A DNA stretch of 64,000 nucleotides from NCBI GenBank assembly GCA_047967505.1, contig CM106541.1; one strand, given 5' to 3'. Both the position numbers and the translations under genes were made by a program. This document shows positions 55,330 through 64,000 of the stretch, piece after piece (within the stretch, counting starts at the first letter, position 1; each line of letters opens with the position of its first letter). Source of the stretch: Dipteris shenzhenensis. Its lineage: Eukaryota; Polypodiophyta; Polypodiopsida; Gleicheniales. Under the pieces are notes generated by a model, which saw nothing but the letters and a program-made list of their open reading frames with translations, was not told where the DNA came from and ran no database searches.

Positions 55330-57290
55330 CAATAATTTGGGGGGGCTAGGGTAATGCACTAACGAGGGAGTGTGAAGAACGGCGAGGGTCATAGTGAGGG
55401 AAAGGGGGCCAACTGTGTGAGGGAAAGAAGGGGTCTGAGAGGGAAGGGAGGGGATGTAGTGAGAGAAGGAGGGCACAACAAGAGAGGAGTTTTGAGAGGT
55501 AAGGAGGCAATAGCAAGGGAAGGGGGGACACAGAGAGTAAAGGGGGTAGTGAAGAGGGAAATGAGGGTTAATTTAGAGGGAGGAAAGGTGTAACCAAGAA
55601 GCAAAGAGGTCGTGCAACGAGGGGAAGGAGGAGGGGTAGGAAAGAGGAAGGGGGATGCAATGTGGTGGAGGGAGGACAAGGTGAGAAGGGGCATGAATAG
55701 GGGAGTGATGAAAATGAGTCAAGTTGGGTGTAGTGAGGGGAGTGTACAGCATAGAGGAAGGTAGGGTAGCAATTAAAGGGGGGGGGGGGGGGGGCACAAT
55801 CAACAAGCAAGGGGGGAAACAATGAGGGGGGGGAAGTGGTGACAAGGGACCAAAAGGAAGGGGGTGGGGGGCATGGAGAGCAAGGGGGATCATATAAAGG
55901 AAATGGGGGCCAACTGATGTAAGGGGGCTTAGCGAGGGGGCATCAAGAAGAAAGGGGTGGGGGCACTTGAAAGAAAGGGTGGTCATGGGAAGGGAGGGAT
56001 AGCAGAGTTAATGGGGGGCATAGGGAGTGGGAGCTGAGAAGAACAAGGTGGGGGGGCATCAAGGTAAAGGAGGGAATGGGGAGGGTCCAAGGAGGAGATA
56101 TGAGAAAAAGAGGGTGGGGCGCATAGTTAAGGGAGGGAACATGGAGGTTCTAAGGAGGGATTAGGAGAGGAAGGGGATAGGGGGTAGAGGGAGCAAAGGG
56201 GGCACAAGGAGATCTAGGGAAAGGGCCAATAGAAGGGGGTAGGGGACCCCAAGGAGTAAGGAGGGGCAATTAGATGACGATCGTATGCTGAGGGGGGAGA
56301 AAATTCTGAGGGTTAAATCAATTTGAGAGGGGTCTAATATGGAGGGTCATAGGGTGAGGGGGCACAGTTTGATTGGGAGAGGTTAAATCAATTTAAGAGG
56401 GCTCTAGTATGGAGGGGGGCATAGTTTGATTGGTGAGAGGTTAAATCAATTTGAGAGGGGTCTAGTATGTAGGGTCATAGGGTGAGGGGCGCACAGTTTG
56501 ATTGGTATCAATTGGTTTGTGGGGAGACAAGGGGGGGGGGGGAGGGGGGGGATGTGTGGGTGGGTTTTGTTGGGGATGTGAGAGGGTGATAGTATGCAAT
56601 GGGTCCAAGGAGGGGTGGGGGTGAAGGGTGGGCATGTGAAGGGACTGGAACAAAAAGGCACACGAGAGATTTAAAAAAATGGGGCTAATTTGGGAGTTGA
56701 AAGGGGGAGGGTCTCAGTGAGGAAAAGGGGTGAAGTAAAGGGGAAGCATAATGGAGAAAGAAAGTTGTTTTGGGGGTCACCTAAAAGGTGGAGCATTGTG
56801 GGGAGGAAAAGGGGTGTAGGATTAGGGAGGGGTTCAATAGAGAAAGGGGGGGATGAGTGTGCGGATTTGAGGGGTTGAAAGGGGGAGGTCCATAGTAAGG
56901 AAAAGGGGTCGGCAAGCTGAAAACAAGGCTGTGAGAGGGGCACAGGTGCAGCAATGAAGAAAAGGTGAAGGATCATAGGCAGGAAAAGTGGCAAAGGAAA
57001 GGCATGGGTTCGATGGATAAAGGGAAGGATGAGTGTGTTGATTTGGGGAGGTGAAAGGGGGAGGGTCATAGTAAGGAAAAGGGGTGGGCAGGCTAAAAGG
57101 AAGGGGGTGAGAGGGGGAGGGGTGCGATGAGGAAAAAGGGGAAGCACACGAGTAGGAAAGGGAAGGGTGAACAAGTAAATCCAAGTAAGGGAAAGGAGAT
57201 AGATGAAGGAAATGACATAGATAAGGGAAAGGTGTAACTCTCTTTTATCCATCGGAGTATTCTTGATGGGAAAACCTTTCATGCTTTCCT
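55330..57290. repeat. G-rich polypurine region
   Basis: About 2 kb in which the plus strand is mainly G and A, with a G17 run (55778-55794), a G12 and a G8 run (56531-56551) and many GGGG blocks able to form G-quadruplexes. 56310-56515 holds about three tandem units containing GGTTAAATCAATTTGAGAGG and GGTCATAGGGTGAGG. Pro/Ser/Leu-rich minus-strand ORFs (for example 56671-57282) are compositional. Confidence 0.85.
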
Positions 57291-57425
57291 AAGATTGGTT
57301 CAAAAATAAATCATCAGGAGACAGTGCAAGAGGGAGGGAGATTTGAGGCTCCATATGATGGGATGATTTAGGATGTTTGCATCCTTGAGATATCTATTCC
57401 TTCTTGAGGTACCTCTGCAAGGTCC

Positions 57426-57845
57426 ACCCATGTCAAGGCACATGAATAAGATAAACCATAGACTAGCTGTCTAATTTGCATTTCGACACTCCATTAGTCC
57501 TAACAGCATCTTGATGCATCACTCCATTAGTCCCGATGGCCTCAAGTAGAACCTGAGCACTCCAATATTGACTCTCACCATGTCAAGGCACATGAATAAG
57601 CTAAACCATAGACTAGTTGTCTAATTAGCATTTCAACACTCCATTATTCCTAACAGCATCTTGATGCATCACTCCGTTAGTCCCAATGGCCTCAAGTAGA
57701 ACCTGAGCACTCCAATATTGTTCATTATTTAAAAAGTTTTTATCATTACACCACTCCATTAGTCCTAATGGTCTCAAGTACAACTTGAATACTCCAATAT
57801 TGTTCATCAAGTAGAACCTAAGTGCTCCAATATTGCTCATCATTA
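57426..57845. repeat. About 150-bp tandem repeats
   Basis: Units at 57426-57575 and 57577-57722 share CATGTCAAGGCACATGAATA, CACTCCATTAGTCC and GAGCACTCCAATATTG. A partial, shuffled third copy runs to 57845. No ORF of note. Confidence 0.8.
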
Positions 57846-58715
57846 CACAAGCTTGAGGCTCTCTCTTTTACTCCATTAGGATTCAGAGCATTGTCAGGAG
57901 GCATCTACCCCATTCCTTAGCCACATGATACCATATGTGGATCTACTCCCTAATTATGGACTACTTGGGTCACTCTCACCCAAGGTCAATCAAGGAGTTG
58001 GGAGTAATCTTGCTAAGATCTTTCCATTCCATCACCATGAAGGTCAAACCATTTGCATGTACTCATGTACCCTTGACCAACTATGAGTCATAGCATTAGT
58101 TGATCTACAAGCCTAAGAACAAAAGGGGATGGTTTAGTGATGAGGAGTCCAACTAGTCATTGGTTGCTCCTAGGAGTATGTTCACCCCAAATACACCATC
58201 CACAATAACTCCTTCCATGCAAACCCCTTTCAATATGACCATCAACTTTAGGGAATCAGCAACCACCACCTTTGTTTGTGAGCAGCAAATCCCTATAGAG
58301 GACCGTTTCCCCTGTCATCTTTCGCTAGATTTCCTAATATGCCCCATTTCATGGCCCAATAGGACCACCTAACCAAAACAATACGATCTACAGTAGAACG
58401 AATGGGCCTCATCTTCACCATCTGACTGAGGACCTTGAACTTCATGAAAATCAGCTTTCCATCCGACGATAATTGTCGATGGAACACCAAAATGTGTTGA
58501 GCCTCTCTGTTGATGTAGTGGCCGATCAAAGCCATCCCCCCACTAGAAGACCCTCTGGTTCCACCCTCGCATCCGGTATATTCATCAACCCATAAGATAT
58601 CCCACAACCATCATATCACATCAAAACCCGAAGATTATATAAATTTATTTTAAAAATTCAGTAATTAATAAGAATAACGGTTTTTCACATATGAAAAATA
58701 ATATGTTTAAAAACT
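57846..58715. other. No recognisable gene
   Basis: Contains a 104-codon minus-strand ORF (58293-58607) without a recognised motif. The plus frame 58160-58372 is also open. I cannot choose between them. Confidence 0.35.
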
Positions 58716-58887
58716 CATATTTGGGAGGCCACTGAGACATCAGCAACCATGTGCATCATTTGTATGCAAAAAAAAACTGCAGAAACTAGGTTCTAGTCGC
58801 ATGATGTCACATTTAGTGCTTGCAGGGGTTTTTTTTCATACAAATGATGCACATGGTTGTTGATGTCTCAGTGGCCTCCCAAATATG
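58716..58887. mobile_element. Foldback element 1 (172 bp, arms about 60 bp)
   Basis: The left arm CATATTTGGGAGGCCACTGA...TGTATGC-A9-C (58716-58777) is the near-perfect inverse of the right arm (58828-58887), leaving a 50-bp loop. Strong hairpin potential; non-coding. Confidence 0.85.
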
Positions 58888-58909
58888 ATTTTTTTTTAAT
58901 ATTATTTTT

Positions 58910-59630
58910 CTATATTACAAAACCATAACCCTAATTGTTTCCACAAATGGAGTGGCAGGGGCAAGTGGCATTGGCAAGATGTCCTGGGTTTAAAATCATA
59001 AAGTTTGGTTGGGTTCTGTACTTTAAAACCCTATTTTTTATTCCCTAAAACTAATTGTATTCCATGTGGCCTGAATAAAAACCATAAACCTATTATTTTC
59101 CCTATGTTACAGAACCATAACCCTAATTTTTCCCACAAATGGAGTGGCAAGGGCAAGTGGCAGTGGCAGGATGTCCTTGGTTTAAAATCATAAAATTTGA
59201 TTGGGTTTCGTACCCTAAACCCTATTTTTTATTCCCTAAATCATATTTTGGAGGCCACTGAGACATCAGTAACCATGTGCATCCCTTGCAAGCCCTAATC
59301 TGACATCGTGCGACTAGATCCCACTTTCTGTAGAAACTGGGCTCTGGTCACATGATCTTGGATTGAGGGTTTGCAGAAACTAGGCTATGGTTGCACGATG
59401 TTAGATTTAGGGTTTGCACATGGTTTTTTGCATACAAATGATGCACATGGTTGCTGATGTCTCAGTGGCCTCCCAAATATGAATTTTATTATTTTTCTAG
59501 ATTACAAAACCATGACCCTATTTGTTTCCACAAATGGAGTGGCAGGATGTCCTGGGTTTAAAATCATTAAATTTGGTTGGGTTTTGTACTCTAAACCCTA
59601 AATCCTATTTTTTATTCCCTACTAGTTGAA
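58910..59630. repeat. Three spacer repeats flanking the foldback elements
   Basis: Units of about 125-138 bp at 58912-59049, 59105-59239 and 59498-59621 share ACAAATGGAGTGGCAGG, GATGTCCTGGGTTTAAAATC and CCTATTTTTTATTCCCTAAA. With the two foldback elements they form a small tandem array. Confidence 0.8.
59242..59481. mobile_element. Foldback element 2 (240 bp)
   Basis: Same arms as element 1 (CATATTTTGGAGGCCACTGA and its inverse at the right end) with an enlarged loop containing GTCACATGATCTTGGATTG-like repeats. The left arm has more changes than the right. Confidence 0.8.
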
Positions 59631-59739
59631 GACAAAGCAATGATTTTTGTTGCTAAAATGGAACCTAGAATTATATTGATGATTTTGAATCACATGATGA
59701 AGCTGGCAAAGCCACATACCTTTTTTGCCTCATCGCAGA

Positions 59740-60740
59740 GACTGCGTCATCTATAGTGTCCAACTAGACTCCCTTTTGTGGTTGGTCTTGAACTTCATGT
59801 TGGTTTAAGGTGCCAGCTTCTTCATCTCTCTCCCCAAACAATTCCCTCTGCAAATTCATGAACTACTCATCGGACATGTCGTACTCTGGTGCAGCGGCAT
59901 CCTCGATTGCCTTCTATGTTAGTTGGATTGCCTCTAGATTGGTGAGGCTTGATTTATCAAAGTGTGCAATCTCATCGATTATTGGATTGACTAGAGCATC
60001 AAAGTGAATGACATCATCAAAGGTGTCATTCAAGAGTTGACATAGCACCTCATCCTCTTGGAGACCGATTTCTTCCATCACTTCCAATAGGGTAAGGTAT
60101 TCCTCAGCCTCAATCCTTGGATCAACCAAATCAAGGTGTGGCTTGGTTGTTGCCTCATCTGGATTATAGGTAGAGGATGGATATGCATGAGTCGGATATG
60201 ATGATAGGATGACCTCGCTTTCAACTTGCTCCTCAGCTAGGTTAATAGTATGCTCCTCAGGCTCCAGGTCTATGTTTATGTCATCTCCTCCACCACTTGT
60301 TGATGGACCTGCTCCACCACTTGTGGGTGTAGGACCCTCGAGCTGCTCGCCAACATCCTCATCAAACGTGCTAGTGACAAGGAGAACAGTAAGGGCTCAT
60401 CTCTCTCGATCAAAGGAATTGGGGAAGATGAATCATCCCCAATGGGAATAGTGTACTCACGGAGAGAGATAGGGACATTATCCATGGCCCTACCTAGTGT
60501 CTTCTTGAAGTTAGCACTTTGGTCAAAGGAGCTCAAAATATTCAATGAAACCGGGAGTTAGCAATTGCGACAGATTTAAGTCTATCAAAAAACTAAAGAG
60601 AGGGATTATCAGCAGGAAGGAGATCTCTCAAGTGAGACTCAAGATGGAATACCTTGCAAAAGATAGGATAAACTTAGTCTACAAAGGCATGGGAATCAGT
60701 GGATGAAATCCACTGGTCAATATCCTCTCTAGGGGAAGCC
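59740..60740 (-). pseudogene. Unidentified plant-type gene fragment, broken
   Basis: On the minus strand the frame starting MASPREDIDQWISSTDSHAF (60740) continues with stops to about 60540. The frame 60276-60545 follows (FKKTLGRAMDNVPISLREY), and 59914-60129 reads GLQEDEVLCQLLNDTFDDV. The consistent direction and acidic, helix-like character suggest one decayed gene. Family not recognised. Confidence 0.35.
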
Positions 60741-60917
60741 ATGAGTGTAGGAGGATGCTCAGGAAGATGAAAGAGGAGGTTGTGGAATGCAAGGTTACTC
60801 AAGAGTGGGAAACTGAAAATGTGAAAATGACCTTAGAAGTATACCTTATAAAATGGGCATTGCTCTCAAAAATGCTCTTAATCACAATATTTTTATATTT
60901 ATTGTTTTTACTTTGGA

Positions 60918-61675
<758 letters not shown>

Positions 61676-61799
61676 CTCTTAATATCTATCTCTCTCACAC
61701 TCTCTCTCTCTCTTGCACAATACAGATATACAAATATCCACACAGATTTAAAATTACAAATATTTATCGCTTTATCATTCATAGACTAGTATTTGATTT

Positions 61800-62440
61800 T
61801 GAATATCAGGATCCCATGCCAAATTCCAATGATGGGTATGATTTTGATGTGATACCACTTCCTAGTAACCCCATCAAGGATTTTTGGAGCAAATATCCTG
61901 ATATGAAAACTCGAAGTGGATGGTTTGGACCCTGGACAACTTCCCTACCAACCTTCGTCAGCATCAAGTTAGTGAAGCTTGGGTCAGCAAATTGGATCCC
62001 CAACCTGATTGGCACCACCCCAAGCCCTTTAATGTAATCTTCTTGAAAGAGTACGTGCATGCACCTCCATGTCTTAGAACCCATCCCAAGTTCTATGGAG
62101 TTCTACGACGTCATAGATGGGAGGCCAACATATACACTTTGGGTGAAAATCGCACCATTAATTGGCCAATGATTGATCCATACTCTCGTGAAGAATAGAA
62201 CATCGAAGGCACACTGATCCGAGCACTTCAATAGCATGAGCAAAATAATGCACGGCAACATTGACTGCATCCTATGCCAAAGTGCTATCTTCTGCAACAC
62301 ATTGGAATGCATTTTAGACGTCCCCAACCACATCAACTGCCATTTTTCTCCACTCAGATTCAATCCCAATGAACGGATCGATGCTCAGACTACAAGCCGC
62401 GACTCTATCAAAGAGTCTTCTTAGAAGCACACCACATATC
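61800..62440 (+). pseudogene. Unidentified gene fragment
   Basis: 61816-62037 reads NDGYDFDVIPLPSNPIKDFW and SGWFGPWTTSLPTFV. The overlapping frame 61920-62198 reads FLKEYVHAPPCLRTHPKFYG and RRHRWEANIYTLGEN. Stops follow. The composition is protein-like and a frameshift near 61960 would join them. Not recognised. Confidence 0.3.
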
Positions 62441-62669
62441 TCTATTTAAACAAATGGTGGATACAGGCTACCTGGAAACATAGCAAAAATTGTATGGTGC
62501 CAAGGCTTTACAGTAGGATCCGACTGGCATGCCACAAGTTCCACAACCACTGTATTACATGCATGGCATCCCAACTCCATGATCACAATAAACCATAACC
62601 TAAGGTCGAGTAATAAAATGGATCCGGGAGTATGTTGTCTCTGTAAAAACATGGACTTAGGGAGCACAG

Positions 62670-62990
62670 AATGTGTGTGTAGAGTAGCGGCAAAGTTGCG
62701 CTTGTACTTGCATAAGGCTAGGAATAATCTCTCTTAGGAATCCTCAAGTTGCAAGTTCTACATGCAACTCCTACATGCAACTCCTACATGCAACTTCTAT
62801 ATGCAAGTCCTACATGTAGAGAGAGAACAACTCACAATTCCTACATGTAGAGAGATAAGCTCTCCAACTTGTATAAATACCCCATAATGGAATGAACCAC
62901 ACTCTTTGAGGCATTGTGTTGAGTTCTACTTTGGTATTCCAAGCAATTGTCTCCAAGTGTCCATGCTTCCTTGGACTCCATGTCCAAAAG
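62670..62990 (+). repeat. LTR-like promoter region with short tandem repeats
   Basis: TACATGCAACTCC-type units repeat about four times at 62755-62815, followed by two CCTACATGTAGAGAGA copies. TATAAATACCCCATAATGG (62874-62892) has a good TATA-box context. This resembles the U3/R part of an LTR, possibly a solo LTR, but ends were not defined. Confidence 0.35.
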
Positions 62991-62999
62991 CATGTCCTA

Positions 63000-63170
63000 A
63001 CCTTGCAACTCCTCCTCCCCTCTACTCCAACCTCTAAACCCATCCTCTCCCTCTCCTCCTCCCTCCTTCTCCTCCCTTCTCCTCCCTCTCCTCCTCCCTT
63101 CTCCTCCCTCCTCCTCCCTCCTCCTCCCTCCTCCTCTCTCTCCTTCCCCCCCATGCTCTCTCTTACACCT
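63000..63170. repeat. CTCCTCCCT pyrimidine tract
   Basis: Imperfect (CTC)n/(CTCCCT)n stretch; simple repeat with no coding content. Confidence 0.85.
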
Positions 63171-63251
63171 TCATCCTCTCCCACTCCGATGCTCCTCCTA
63201 AACCCTTAGTCTCTCAAAAACCCTTGACCTCCATGATTTACGACAGAAACA

Positions 63252-63735
63252 AGCTCTCCACCATGTACTCTACCCTGAACCTTGGATCCTCCTTCTAACC
63301 CTTAAAGCTCTTCTAAACTCTGGAACCTCTTTTTGAACCTCGAACCTCCTTCTAAATGCTGAACCTCCCTCTAACCCTTAAACTCCTCCTAAACACTTCA
63401 ACCCCCAATGAAGGCAAAAGCCTTCATTACCCCAACCATGATGATGCACGTTCCTTTCACACATGCATGCACTATGTTTGCTTACCACACTTAAGTGTGT
63501 CTCTCAGCGAAATTTGAGTTCGCCGCCATGTACTCTACCCTAAACCTTGGATCCTCCTTCTAAACCCTGAACCTCCCTCTAACCCTGAACCTCCCTCTAA
63601 CTCCTCCTAAACCCTTCAACCCCCAATGAAGGCGAAAGCCTTCATTACCCCAATCATGATGACGCACATTCCTTTTACACATGCATGCACTATCTTTTCT
63701 TATCACACTTAAGCCTACATCTCTCACTGGAATAT
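63252..63735. repeat. About 260-bp tandem duplication
   Basis: Both units contain CCATGTACTCTACCCT, CTTGGATCCTCCTTCTAA, GCCTTCATTACCCCAA and ACACATGCATGCACTAT in the same order (63260-63516 and 63527-63735). The number of internal AACCTCCCTCTAACCCT sub-repeats differs. Confidence 0.8.
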
Positions 63736-63847
63736 GACCTGAGGTCCTAAGCTACACTTATACTACAAACAACAGCACCAATATATCTATAGGTGACAAA
63801 AATCCTCGGAACCCTACATACTGAGTATACCTTGCTCTTCTTGCAGA

Positions 63848-64000
63848 AGGTGTGGGAAAGAGCCGACTCTTTCCAATCCACAATGAAGGGATTTTACTAC
63901 ATAGCTTCAGACAATGTTAGACTATTGCATTGGAGCTTTACACTACACTCGTTGGACAACCTTGACCAGTCTCTATGTATGACTCTCGACTCATGACTAC
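63848..64000 (+). pseudogene. Possible exon at the right window edge
   Basis: After CTCTTCTTGCAG (an acceptor-like pyrimidine tract and AG) the frame reads KVWERADSFQSTMKGFYYIA and SDNVRLLHWSFTLHSLDNL up to a stop at 63994-63996. Not recognised; could be an exon or a chance ORF. Confidence 0.2.

Noticed and set aside
55389-57282. Pro/Ser/Leu-rich minus-strand ORFs up to 203 codons
   Set aside because: Compositional effect of the G-rich plus strand; no start context, motif or conservation visible.
57426-57845. Regular repeats considered as a CRISPR-like array
   Set aside because: Units are about 150 bp and contiguous with no unique spacers; the DNA is eukaryotic.

Overview
This window looks like nuclear DNA of a land plant with a large, repeat-rich genome (fern, lycophyte, gymnosperm or large angiosperm; I cannot tell which). 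The evidence is of four kinds: Ty1/copia elements primed by initiator-Met tRNA (primer site TGGTATCAGAGC), CACTA elements with TNP2/DUF4218/DUF4216 domains, TTTAGGG-type repeats, and debris of plant-type PPR and NPH3 genes. I found no intact host gene, no rRNA, no convincing tRNA and no CRISPR array. Almost everything recognisable is mobile-element sequence, gene debris or simple repeat.

Layout. 1-3850: degenerate CACTA element A, cut by the window edge. 4086-5940: alternating purine tracts and self-complementary CATATG/CTTATG blocks, with a 246-bp inverted-repeat element (5034-5279) inside. 6590-11249: CACTA element B, with matching subterminal repeats and one visible terminal repeat. 11250-13290: LINE reverse-transcriptase debris on the minus strand. 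13925-14625: NPH3-domain pseudogene. 15440-19143: broken minus-strand transposase of the DUF7869 type, with repeat-rich DNA upstream. 20240-24536: a spliced SWIM-zinc-finger-like gene split by a 5'-truncated copia element (Copia-1, 20729-23364). 25620-26300: protein-kinase pseudogene.

28119-38874 is one copia element (Copia-2, minus strand, target duplication ATGGG). A gag-only LTR element (TRG-1, 36154-38681, target duplication CACAC) sits inside its 5' LTR, and a 1.1-kb inverted-repeat element sits in its leader. Copia-2 itself interrupted an exon-like stretch. 38880-44710 is mostly unannotatable, with a PPR fragment and an unidentified intronless pseudogene. 44715-53116 is a second gag-only LTR element (TRG-2, target duplication ATAGC). 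It was split by the youngest insertion in the window, Copia-3 (45655-51370, target duplication TTGTC, LTRs differing at 1 of 149 bases). Copia-3 keeps a 673-codon ORF although key protease, integrase and zinc-knuckle residues are replaced. 55330-64000 is G-rich polypurine DNA, tandem repeats, a foldback-repeat array (58716-59630), TC microsatellites and weak gene fragments.

The best leads are three. First, the young, ORF-preserving but catalytically impaired Copia-3. Second, the two gag-only LTR elements, which must rely on proteins supplied by others. Third, the two Copia-1/2 copies that share in-frame stop codons at the same two positions. I did not find a clearly new non-transposon system.
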